Positions 45,605 through 54,780 of a stretch of DNA of 64,000 nt are shown one piece after another; within the stretch, counting starts at the first letter, position 1; every line of letters begins with the position of its first letter. The stretch comes from Bog-532 sp963742875 (GTDB lineage: Bacteria > Actinomycetota > Actinomycetes > Streptosporangiales > Streptosporangiaceae), in the NCBI GenBank assembly GCA_963742875.1, contig CAVUNO010000002.1, forward strand, positions 215,193 through 279,192. Direction: 5' to 3'. Under the pieces are notes generated by a model. It was given only the letters and a program-made list of their open reading frames with translations, made no database searches and was not told where the DNA came from. Position numbers and translations under genes: made by a program.

Positions 45605-46090
45605 TCAGCCTGGCCGGGTGAACAGCAGTGGCCGCACCAGCCGCCCGACCTGGTCCATCAGCCGCGGCCCGGCGGGCAGGCGGCCCAGCGGCGGGCGGTA
45701 CTGCACAAATGCGTAGCCCAGCCGCCGCGCCAGAATCCCGTCCGTGGCGATCTGGTCCCCGATCACCACCCCCGGCCGCGGAAAGCTCCGGTAAAGCGCG
45801 GTCCGCAGCGGTTTGCCCGCCGACGCCAGGTAGACCACCCGCGCGCCCGCGCCCTGGGACAACACTGACGGGCGGCGCACCGAGTTCGTGGCAAAGCAGA
45901 CCACCTGCACGCCCGGCACCGCCTGGACCTGGCTGAGTACCGCCGCAACCCCCCGGTCAAGCGCCTCCTGGTCGCTATCCCAATACGCGACCAGAGGCTC
46001 AATGTCAAATAGAAGTGTCCGAGCCGACAGTTGACGCACCCGGTCCAGCACGTCGTCCAGCCCAGCAAGGCGGTCATACCCGGCTCTCAC
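45605..46090 (-). CDS. HAD-superfamily protein, YqeG/GEP4-like
   Basis: 161 residues. The order of motifs fits HAD phosphatases of subfamily IIIA: TLLFDIEPLVAYWD at motif I, VCFATNSVRR at motif II, a lysine in SAGKPLRTALY and GVVIGDQIATDGILARRLG at motif IV. Motif I reads DIEPLV instead of DxDxT, so the second Asp is replaced by Glu and activity is uncertain. Related proteins dephosphorylate phosphatidylglycerophosphate or nucleotides. Divergent from the lipid-kinase-like gene. Confidence 0.75.
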   Translation of the reverse strand: MRAGYDRLAGLDDVLDRVRQLSARTLLFDIEPLVAYWDSDQEALDRGVAAVLSQVQAVPGVQVVCFATNSVRRPSVLSQGAGARVVYLASAGKPLRTALYRSFPRPGVVIGDQIATDGILARRLGYAFVQYRPPLGRLPAGPRLMDQVGRLVRPLLFTRPG

Positions 46091-46307
46091 CCCGCCACCT
46101 CAGCACGCAGAACAGGGTTACCGCCAGCCCCGGTAACCGCCCGGCAGCCACCCGGCTTGCGCCTGCCTCGCCGGCCGCGGGCCTTTGGGCCTTGTGGGGC
46201 GGGAGTTGCGTCCCTGTCTGCCACTCGTAAAACGTGCCAGGCTGGCGCACGCTAGGGGTGGTTTCACGGCCGCCGGCAGAGCCCAGTTGTCTGAGGGGTG
46301 ACACCTG

Positions 46308-47660
46308 ATGAATATGACGACCCGGCGCTGGCTCGCGCGCGCCTCGTTCGCCCTGATGCTCGCGGCTGTGGCCCTGGTGATCGCGGTCGCTGGGTGGCGC
46401 AGCCTGGCGCTGGTGGCGCTCAACGCGATCGGTGTATGCGCCGTGCTGGCGGGCGCGTACTGGTTCCTGGCCAACCGGGGTGTGCTGCGGTGGATCGCGC
46501 TCGTCCTGGTGGTCGCGGCGCCCGTGCTCATCCTGGTGGTGTTCGCGCTGGCCAGCCTGCTGTGGGTCGCGGTCGTGGCGGTAGCGCTGATGGTGGCCGC
46601 GACCGCGACCGCGAAGACCGCGCTGAGCACGGGCGGACCGGAAGCGGCCATGCCGGCCGGCCCGGCGGCACGCCCCAGGCGGCCGTTCCTGATCATGAAC
46701 CCGCGGTCGGGTGGGGGCAAGGTGGTCAAGTTCGGGCTGAAGGAGAAGGCGGAGAAGCTGGGCGCCCAGGTGGCGCTGCTGGAGGGCCCGGGGATCGTGG
46801 ACGTGGCCGCGCTGGCCCGCCAGGCGGTGGCCGATGGCGCCGACCTGCTCGGTGTGGCCGGAGGGGACGGAACCCAGGCGCTGGTGGCCGGGATCGCGGC
46901 CGAGCACGGCCTTCCCTTCCTGGTGATCAGCGCCGGGACCCGCAATCACTTCGCACTGGACCTGGGACTGGACCGGGACGATCCCGCCGCAGGCCTCGAC
47001 GCCCTCACCGACGGGGAAGAACTGCGCGTCGACCTGGGCATCATCGCGGGGCGCACGTTCGTGAACAACGCCTCGTTCGGCGCCTACGCCGAGGTAGTAC
47101 GCAGCCCGGCGTACCGGGACGACAAGCGGGGCACCACCTTGCAGATGCTGCCCGACCTGCTCAGGGGCCACCAAGGGGCCCGGCTGTCCGCTCAGGCCGC
47201 AGGCACCAGGATCGACGGCCCGCAGGCGCTGCTGGTGAGCAACGGCCCGTACGAGATGAGCGACATCGCCGGCCTCGGCAGGCGCGCCCGGCTGGATGCC
47301 GGCACCCTCGGCGTGGTCGCCGTCCGGGTGGACAGCGCCCGCCAAGCGGTCGAACTTGTCCGCCGCACGCACGACAAGGGGCTGACCATACTCACCGCCG
47401 GTGAGGTCATCGTCGACGCCGACGCCCCACAGATCCCCGTCGGCATCGACGGCGAGACGGTCATCCTGCCCACCCCGGTCCATTGCACCATCCAGCCACG
47501 GGCACTTCGGGTGGTCGTGCCGAGGAGCCGTCCCGGCGTGCCCGCCCCCAAGGCCGCCCTCGAATGGCCCCGGCTCCGGCAACTCGCGTCCTTCCGGCAC
47601 CAGCCAGACGACGCGCCCCAATTGTCCTTCGCTTGGATAGGGCTGGGCGCATGGATCTGA
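46308..47660 (+). CDS. Membrane-linked diacylglycerol-kinase-family protein
   Basis: 450 residues. Three or so N-terminal membrane helices (residues about 10-100) are fused to a DAGK catalytic domain: RPFLIMNPRSGGGKVVKFGL, GVAGGDGTQALVAGIAAEHG, LVISAGTRNHFALDLGLDRDD and the C-terminal GIDGETVILPTPVHC. Family members phosphorylate diacylglycerol or sphingoid-like lipids. The start is ATG 46308 with GAGGGGTGA upstream. Its stop overlaps the next MFS gene's start by 10 bases. Confidence 0.88.
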   Translation: MNMTTRRWLARASFALMLAAVALVIAVAGWRSLALVALNAIGVCAVLAGAYWFLANRGVLRWIALVLVVAAPVLILVVFALASLLWVAVVAVALMVAATATAKTALSTGGPEAAMPAGPAARPRRPFLIMNPRSGGGKVVKFGLKEKAEKLGAQVALLEGPGIVDVAALARQAVADGADLLGVAGGDGTQALVAGIAAEHGLPFLVISAGTRNHFALDLGLDRDDPAAGLDALTDGEELRVDLGIIAGRTFVNNASFGAYAEVVRSPAYRDDKRGTTLQMLPDLLRGHQGARLSAQAAGTRIDGPQALLVSNGPYEMSDIAGLGRRARLDAGTLGVVAVRVDSARQAVELVRRTHDKGLTILTAGEVIVDADAPQIPVGIDGETVILPTPVHCTIQPRALRVVVPRSRPGVPAPKAALEWPRLRQLASFRHQPDDAPQLSFAWIGLGAWI

Positions 47661-49331
47661 GTCACGCGGCCGAAGCGGGCCACAGCGCGGGACGCGCCCA
47701 GACGGCGGCGGGGACCGTCCTGCTGACGCTCGCCTCGGCGCAGTTCCTCATGACGCTGGACAGCTCGGTCATGAACGTGTCGATCGCGACCGTGGCCAAG
47801 GACGTCGGCACGACGGTGACCGGGATCCAGACCGCGATCACCTTCTACACGCTGGTGATGGCCTCGCTCATGATCACGGGCGGCAAGCTCGGCCAGATCC
47901 TCGGCCGCAAGCGCGCCTTCGCCATCGGGTGCATCATCTACGGGTGTGGGTCGCTGATCACCGCGCTCGCGGGAAATCTGGCCGTGCTGATGCTGGGATG
48001 GTCGGTCCTGGAAGGCGCCGGGGCCGCCCTGATCATGCCGGCGGTCGTCGCTCTGGTGGCGTCAAACTTCGCGCGCGACCAGCGCCCTCGCGCGTACGGG
48101 CTGGTCGCTTCGGCCGGGGCGATCGCGGTCGCGGCCGGGCCCCTGATCGGCGGCCTGTTCACCACGTATCTGTCCTGGCGGTGGGTGTTCGTCGGGGAAG
48201 TCCTCATCGTGCTGATCATCTTGGCGCTCACCCGCCGGATAACCGACACCCCGCCCGAGGCCCGAGGACGGGGCGCGGCTCGATCTCGTGGGTACCGTGC
48301 TGTCCGCGCTGGGCCTCGGCCTCGTCGTGTTCGGCATCCTCCGCTCGGGAACGTGGGGTCTGGTCCAGCCCAAGCCCGATGCTCCTACCTGGCTGGGGTT
48401 GTCGCCGGTGATCTGGCTGATCCTCGGTGGCGGGGTTGTGCTGTGGGTCTTCTTGTGGTGGGAGAATCACCGTCTCTCGCGGGGCGCCACCCCGCTGCTC
48501 GATCCGGCGATACTTCGCAACCCGACCCTGCGCGGCGGGCTCACGGCGTTCTTCTTCCAGTACTTCCTGCAGGCCGGCCTGTTCTTCGCCGTGCCGCTGT
48601 TCCTGTCCGTGGCGCTCGGGCTGTCGGCGATCGCGACCGGCGTCCGGCTGCTGCCGCTGTCCATCACGCTGCTGCTGGCCGCCGCGGGTGTTCCCCGGGT
48701 CTTCCCGCACGCATCGCCACGCCGCATTGTCCAGATCGGGTTCCTCGCGCTGTTCGCGGGCATCGTGATCATGGTGGCCGCGCTCGACGTGGGTGCCGGT
48801 CCCGACATCGTGACCTGGCCGATGCTGCTCGCGGGCCTCGGTGTCGGTGCGCTGGCCTCCCAGCTCGGGAGCGTTACCGTCTCCTCGGTGCCTGATGAGC
48901 AAAGCGGCGAAGTCGGCGGGGTGCAGAACACGGTGACCAACCTCGGCGCGTCCATCGGAACCGCGCTGGCCGGTGCGGTGCTCATCTCGGCCTTGACCGC
49001 ATCGTTCCTCAGCGGCGTCCAGAACAACCCCGCCGTCCCCAAGGATCTGTCCGCGAAGGCGCAGGTGGAGCTGGCCGGAGGTGCGCCGTTCATCTCCGAC
49101 AAGGACCTGCAGGCCGCACTCGATAAGGCCGGCGTACCCGCCAAGACGGCCGACGCGATCGTCCAGGAGAACGCGACCGCCCGCATCGACGGACTGCGCG
49201 CAGCATCGTCGGTGCTCGCCGTCGTGGCCCTGATCGCCCTGTTCTTCACCCGCCGGATCCCGACCCGGCAGCCGTCTGCAGCTGCGAGCGAACGTCCGCG
49301 CGGTGCCAGCGCAGGGCCGGGCGGAACGTAG
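47651..49331 (+). CDS. DHA2-type MFS efflux pump (14 TM), frameshifted
   Basis: About 560 residues joined. N-terminal half: FLMTLDSSVMNVSIATVAKD (motif D1-like), GGKLGQILGRKRAF (motif A) and GPLIGGLFTTYLSWRWVF (motif C region). At 48270-48273 an extra G shifts the frame; the correct reading is RLDLVGTVLSALGLGLVVFG and continues through LRGGLTAFFFQYFLQAGLFF to the stop at 49331. The family pumps cationic drugs or metabolites with protons. Translation is likely coupled to the upstream lipid kinase-like gene. Confidence 0.86.
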
Positions 49332-49340
49332 GCTGGTGGG

Positions 49341-50330
49341 GTGGTAATCGCACCTGAGGGGCGCCGGATGCTGCGGGTCGAGGCCCGCAACAGCCAGATC
49401 CCGATCGAGAAGAAGCCTCCGTGGATCAAGACGCGGATGCGGACCGGCCCCGAATACACGGAGCTGAAAAACCTGGTGCGCCGCGAGGGGCTGCACACGG
49501 TCTGCGAGCAAGCCGGCTGCCCGAACATCTTCGAGTGCTGGGAAGACCGCGAGGCGACGTTCCTCATCGGCGGGGACCAGTGCACCCGGCGCTGCGACTT
49601 CTGCCAGATCGACACGGGCCGCCCGCAGCCGCTGGACACCGACGAGCCGCGCCGGGTCGCGGAGTCGGTCGCGACGATGGGGCTCGCCTACGCGACCGTG
49701 ACCGGCGTCGCCCGCGACGACCTGCCGGACGGCGGGGCGTGGCTGTACGCGCAGACCGCCCGGGAAATCCACGCGGCCGTGCCCGGCTGCGGCGTCGAGC
49801 TGCTGATCCCGGACTTCAACGCTGAGCCGGACCGGCTCGCCGAGGTGTTCAGCGCGCGGCCCGAGGTGCTCGCGCACAACATCGAGACCGTGCCGCGGAT
49901 CTTCCGCCGGATCCGGCCCGGATTCCGCTACGAGCGGTCGCTGAACGTACTGGCCCAGGCCCGGGCGGCCGGGCTGGTCACCAAGTCCAACCTGATCCTC
50001 GGCATGGGCGAGGAGCGCCACGAGGTCAGCGGGGCCATGGCCGACCTGCACGCGGCCGGGTGCGACCTGCTGACGATCACGCAGTACCTGCGCCCGACAC
50101 CGCGCCACCACCCGGTCGAGCGCTGGGTCAAGCCCGAAGAGTTCGTGGAACTGCGCGAGGAGGCCCTCGAAATGGGCTTCGCCGGCGTGATGTCCGGCCC
50201 CCTGGTGAGGTCCTCCTACCGCGCCGGCCGCCTCTACCAGCAGGCCGTGCTAGCCCGGGGGGGCAGTGCTGGCCCAGGGGGGACGACCCCCCCGGAGCCC
50301 CCCGCTGCGCTCCGCGCCCCGCTGCGGTAA
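49341..50330 (+). CDS. lipA: Lipoyl synthase
   Basis: 329 residues, radical SAM enzyme inserting two sulfurs into octanoylated protein domains. Auxiliary cluster cysteines CEQAGCPNIFEC near residue 54, radical SAM CTRRCDFC near 81, then GVARDDLPDGGA, FNAEPDRLAEV, LAHNIETVPR, GMGEERHEV and TQYLRPTPRHHPVERWV. Start GTG 49341, nine bases after the pump stop. The C-terminal 25 residues are low-complexity Gly/Pro and overlap the tail of an opposite-strand recombinase. lipB is not adjacent. Confidence 0.96.
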   Translation: MVIAPEGRRMLRVEARNSQIPIEKKPPWIKTRMRTGPEYTELKNLVRREGLHTVCEQAGCPNIFECWEDREATFLIGGDQCTRRCDFCQIDTGRPQPLDTDEPRRVAESVATMGLAYATVTGVARDDLPDGGAWLYAQTAREIHAAVPGCGVELLIPDFNAEPDRLAEVFSARPEVLAHNIETVPRIFRRIRPGFRYERSLNVLAQARAAGLVTKSNLILGMGEERHEVSGAMADLHAAGCDLLTITQYLRPTPRHHPVERWVKPEEFVELREEALEMGFAGVMSGPLVRSSYRAGRLYQQAVLARGGSAGPGGTTPPEPPAALRAPLR

Positions 50331-52187
50331 CTCGCCGGCACACCGGCCGCGCTAGCCCGGGGGGACGACCCAGTGTGCCCGGTCAAATGGGCAACATGAT
50401 CTTGGGGGGCGGGTGCGGGGCCTGATGCTGGCTGGGTGTTGTGGTCGGCGCGGGGGTCGGTGAGTAGGTCTGTGACGGCCTGGGGCGTGGCGTCGGTGAT
50501 GGTGGCGTGGATGGTGACCTGGTGCTTGTCGCGGTTGTAGACGGCCTGGATGTCGAAGACGGCCAGGACTTTTTCGGTGAATGCGGCGGGGGCGTCGGTG
50601 AGGATGTCCGCGAGGGTGGGCAGTTCGTCTAGCAACGTGGGGTCGTCTTCTTCGACGGGGGCGGTTTCCAGGGTGGCTAGCTCTGTTTCGATGCCGGTGC
50701 GTTCGGTGTACAGCTCGGTGAACCGGGCGCGGACGCGGTTGCGGAGAGCCTGGGCGGCGGCATCGGCCGGATCGATGGGGGTTTCCAGCTCGGTGACCAG
50801 GGCGCGCTCTGACACGTCGATTTTGGCGAGCTTCTTACGGAGGCCTTCGGCGCGCTTTTGGCGGCGCTGGTCGGCGGCGGCGGTGCTGGCGGGGAGGGTC
50901 GCGGCGAGCATGGCGGCCCGACCGGGGCCGAACACCCGTTCGGCGAAGAACCGGGTGAAGGCGCCGGCCATGAGGTCTTCGCGGACGCTGACGGTGCGGT
51001 GGTCGGGGTAGGCGGCGTAGTGGCGGGGGTTGCCGGGTTCGTGGGACACCGGTAGTAGGTGTTATTGCGGATGGTGGTGCCGCTGAGGCGACGGTGGCAG
51101 ATGGAGCAGTACAGGCGGGACCGGAACTTGTGATGGCGGCCTGTCCGCCGGGTGGGCATTTCGGGGTCGCGGACGTTGCCGTGGCGGCGGCCCATCCGCT
51201 GGGCCTTGTCCCAGGTGGCCTTGTCCACCAGGGCGGGGTGGGTGGGTTCGGGTGTCCAGATCCACTCCTCCGGCGGGGTCCATATTTTCTTGCCGCCTTT
51301 GCGGCGGCGGCGGCGGCCCATCACCTGGTGCCCGGTGTACTTGGGGTTGGACAGGATCTCATCGACCAGGGCCAGGGACCACCCGGCCTCCGGGTCGGCC
51401 GGCGGGTAGGCGTGCGGGTCGGCTGCCAGCCGTGCCTGGATGGTGGGCTTGCCGAGGTGCTCATTGACTCGCCAGTGGTATATCTGGCCGATGATCGGCC
51501 CGTATACGGGGTGCTCGGTGAGGCGGGTTTTGCTGCGGCCTTCAGCGGCCTTGATGGGGTTGGGGTGCGGGTGCTTTTCCCCAAGGTAGCCGACCGGGGG
51601 CTTACCGAGGTTCCACCCGGCGAGCGAGCGTTCTTTGAGGCCGTCCCATACTTTGCCTTTGAGCTGGAGCCGGTACCATTCCGCCACGCCTTGCTTTACC
51701 CGGCGGACAAGTACCGTGGTCGCGTTGATTCCTTCGATGCTGAATGGCTCGTCGGTGGCGAAAAGCGGAATGCCCTGGTCCTGTAGTTCCCTTTCCAGTT
51801 TCAGTGAGTTGTAGGTGTCGCGGGCGCTTCGCTCGATGTCTTCGCAGACCATGAACGCGAAATCGGGCGTCGGTGATTTCGCCTCCCGCAGAAGGTCGGC
51901 TATCCCCCATCACGGGGGACGCCGGCGGCGGCGGCGACCTGCCAGGCGTCCCCGTGCCCGCGCTGTTCCAGATCATCCCCGCCTGATTCGACGTCCCAGT
52001 AGTAGGCGGTGATCTGGCAGCCGGGCGGCAGCCAGGCCAGGGAGTTGCGGACCTGCCGGCGCATCGACGCTATCGGGTCTTGTAGCCGCTCGTTGGAGGT
52101 GCGGCCCAGGAACGCCACGGGTACCAGTTCGGACGGCCCGGCGGTGGCGGCCAGGGCCTGGGGGATGTTCTCTAGCGTCGCGGTCAT
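50234..52187 (-). CDS. Large serine recombinase, two frameshifts
   Basis: About 650 residues joined. N-terminal resolvase domain: VAFLGRTSNERLQDP with the candidate nucleophile Ser, and IADLLREAKSPTPDFAFMVC leading to ERSARDT; recombinase domain: GKPPVGYLGEKHPHPNPI and VDEILSNPKYTGHQVMGRR; zinc ribbon SRLYCSICHRRLSG with YYRC; a C-terminal coiled-coil region (KRAEGLRKKLAKIDVSERAL). One G is missing in 51904-51908 and one C at 51043-51045. The start is ATG 52187 with GGAAG. The open frame runs past the natural end into lipA. Such enzymes integrate phages or elements; no att pair is clear. Confidence 0.8.
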
Positions 52188-52242
52188 TCCGGCGGCTTCC
52201 TTCCCGTTACGGCCTGTGCGGGGTGCGGGGTGCGGGGGGCCG

Positions 52243-53461
52243 GTGACGCTGACCGGGCCGGGCGGGCTGCTGTCCGGGGTGGTCGGGCAGGTGCTGGCCG
52301 CGGGGCTGGCCGCGGAGCTGGACGGGCACCTGCAGGACGGTGACGGCGAGCCGAACCGGCGGAATGGCTCGGGCCTGAAGACGCTGAACACTGAGGTCGG
52401 GCCGGTGCAGGTGGCGGTGCCGCGGGACCGGTCCGGGAGCTTTGACCCGGTGCTGGTGCCCAAGCAGGCCCGCCGGTCCGGTGGCCTGGACGCGGTGATC
52501 ATCAGCCTGTATGCGAAGGGGATGTCGGTGCGGGACATCGCCCGGCATATCCGGCAGACGACGGGGGTGGACCTGTCGCATGACACGATCTCGCGGGTCA
52601 CCGATCGCGCGCTGGATCAGATGCGGGAGTGGCAGACCCGGCCGCTGGAGGCGTTCTACCCGGTGGTCTACGTCGACGCGCTGGTCGCGAAGGTGCGGGA
52701 CGGGTCGGCCGTGCGGAACAAGGCGGTCAACATCGCGGTGGGGATCGACACCGGGGGCGCCAAGCACGTGCTGGGCATCTGGGTCGCCTCATCGGAGGGG
52801 GCCAAGGCGTGGGCGCAGGCGCTGGCCCAGCTGCGGAACAGGGGCCTGGAGGAGGTGCTGTTCTGCTGCTGCGACGGGCTGACCGGGCTGGGTGAGGAGA
52901 TCACCGCGACCTGGCCGGCCGCCACGGTACAGACCTGCACGGTGCACCTGATCCGCCGCAGCGTGAATTACGCCTCCTATAACGACCGCAAGGCGATGGC
53001 GGCGGCGCTGAAGGACATCTATACCGCGTGTGATGCCGACGCCGCCCAGCTGGCGCTGCTGGCGTTCGCCGAATCCCCGCTGGGCCGGAAATACCCGGCC
53101 GCGGCGGCGGTATGGGAACGGGCCTGGGACCGGTTCATCCCGTTCCTGGAATTCCCGCCCGCGCTGCGGAAGGTGCTGTATACGACAAATGCCATCGAAA
53201 GCTTCAACCGGGAAATGCGCAAGGTCCTCAAGACACGCACCCAGTTCCCCAATGATGACGCGGTGATCAGGACGCTGTGGCTGGCTATCCTCGATATCGA
53301 GGATAAGCGGGCCGAGCAGCGCGCGAAGCAGGCCGGGCAAGCCCGCCCATGAGCGGAACGGGGCGCCGCGGCTGATCGAGGGCCACGTCACCCAGGGCTG
53401 GCACGAGGCCTGGGGGGAGCTGGCGGCCCGCTGGCCGGACCGGTTCGCCGGCCACATGTGA
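52243..53461 (+). CDS. IS256 (Mutator)-family transposase, frameshifted near the end
   Basis: About 406 residues joined. VPRDRSGSFDPVLVPK, YAKGMSVRDIARHI, YPVVYVDALVAKVRDG with the first catalytic Asp, NIAVGIDTGGAKHVLGIWV, CDGLTGLGEEI with the second Asp, QTCTVHLIRRSVNY, and LYTTNAIESFNREMRKVLK with the catalytic Glu. At 53341-53345 an extra C shifts the frame; the proper tail reads ERNGAPRLIEGHVTQGWHEA and ends TGA 53461. Start GTG 52243. It begins 55 bases from the recombinase start, in the opposite direction. Confidence 0.9.
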
Positions 53462-53527
53462 GGTTCACGGGGGGGTGCACGATGCCGGTGCCGGGCAACG
53501 GCGTGCGTGCCGGGAGCGTCCCGCTAG

Positions 53528-53740
53528 CTGGACGCCCTGGACGCCGAGGAGATCGCTGACCTGCTCGGCCACGCCGCCCTGGTGGCCGGTGCCCTGGCCG
53601 GCGAGCCCGGCGCCGAGGCCCTGAACGCCGGGCTCGCCCCGGACGGCCGCAGCCTGGCCGACCTGCACATCGGGCTGGCCATCGCCGCCGCCGACCTGGA
53701 CCAGGCCATCGAGGAGCACACCGCCATCTTGCACCCGTAA
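53528..53740 (+). pseudogene. 3' remnant of an unknown gene
   Basis: An open frame directly after a TAG (53525-53527) reads LDALDAEEIADLLGHAALVA, then GEPGAEALNAGLAPDGRSLA and DLHIGLAIAAADLDQAIEEHT. It has good helical coding character but no start codon. It was probably cut off by insertion of the IS256 element just upstream. Family unknown. Confidence 0.45.
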
Positions 53741-53754
53741 GCGGCGCTGCCCGC

Positions 53755-54081
53755 ACGCACCTTGATAAATAAAAAGAGGAAAAGACACGACCGTGTTACC
53801 CGGCCCCGGTCATTACCGCCTGCTATATTTAATGATAGACGGGAACGGCCGCCATGCGATCCCCGGAGGATCAGGCAGCGGGCGCCCGGGACAACAGCAA
53901 ACGCCGCGAAAACCGGGACACGCAGCATCTGCCCGCGGAAGCAACGGTAAGTCCGATTCCGCGAGGCCGCTGGATAAACCGGACACCAGGGCATCAGATA
54001 GCGCGAACAAAGGACACCGGATAAACATCCGGTTCCGGACAGCGAAAAGCCCCGCGCACAAAAAATCTGACACACTCAGCC
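53755..54081. other. AT-richer gene-free stretch
   Basis: It includes TTGATAAATAAAAAGAGGAA and CTATATTTAATGATAG, unlike the surrounding DNA. I see no gene. It is likely the relic of foreign DNA in the mobile region. Confidence 0.5.
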
Positions 54082-54280
54082 GCTGGCCTGGATGCTGCGC
54101 CGCGGCTCGGCGGGCAGCAACACGACCGCGGATCACCTGCGGGTGCTGGACACGGCGATCGCCGCGGTCCCGCCGGGCTTCCGGCGGAAGCTGATGGTCA
54201 CTGCCGACGCCGTCACACTGATCCACGACGCCGCCCGCGGCCTGCCCCGCGCCGCCGTCACCGAGATCACGACAGACTGA
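54082..54280 (+). pseudogene. Fragment of an IS1380-family transposase
   Basis: The frame reads LAWMLRRGSAGSNTTADHL and RVLDTAIAAVPPGFRRKLMV, then degrades to a TGA at 54278. It matches the central part of IS1380 transposases (LRPGNAGSNTFTDH in the full copy at 41963-43397) but differs in sequence, so it is a second, older element. Confidence 0.6.
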
Positions 54281-54528
54281 CCACCACCACGCCACCACGC
54301 ACACCACGGCCCCGCCAGCCCCCAGCCGGCGGGGCCTCTTCACGCCCGCACATCCTCACCCGCAACGACGCCAGCATCCTCATCTTGAACGACCGTGCAC
54401 AAGCTGCAGCCGGGTAAACAGTCACGGGTGCCCGGTCACTTGGGAAGGGACGCCGCGCCCTCCCTCGAGTCCCCGCATCCACGACTTCGTGTCATATCTT
54501 CTATCGGAGCCGCATGACACTATTCCCG

Positions 54529-54777
54529 TCAGCTTCCCCTTGTCTGCCAGCTGTGCTCAGCGCCAGTATCTGTGGTGTCAGCGGGTTCCACGGCGACCAG
54601 TTCGATTCCGAAGTCACGTAGGCGGTCGAGCAGGCCGTGCAGGTGTGCCTGGTCACGGACCTCGCCGACAAGGACCGTCTGATTGGGGCCCGCTTCCAGG
54701 GTCATCCCGTCGAAGGCGGACTCGAAGCGTTGGCTCAGCCGTCCCCGCAAGACGATGCGGTATCTGCTCGAAGCCAC
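54529..54777 (-). CDS. Small conserved-looking protein next to GH15
   Basis: 82 residues: MASSRYRIVLRGRLSQRFES, then MTLEAGPNQTVLVGEVRDQA and HLHGLLDRLRDFGIELVAVE. The beta-alpha-beta pattern resembles small ferredoxin-like/ACT-like domains; no cofactor motif is seen. It starts 3 bases after the glycosidase stop, so they are co-transcribed. Function unknown. Confidence 0.7.
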   Translation of the reverse strand: MASSRYRIVLRGRLSQRFESAFDGMTLEAGPNQTVLVGEVRDQAHLHGLLDRLRDFGIELVAVEPADTTDTGAEHSWQTRGS

Positions 54778-54780
54778 TGC

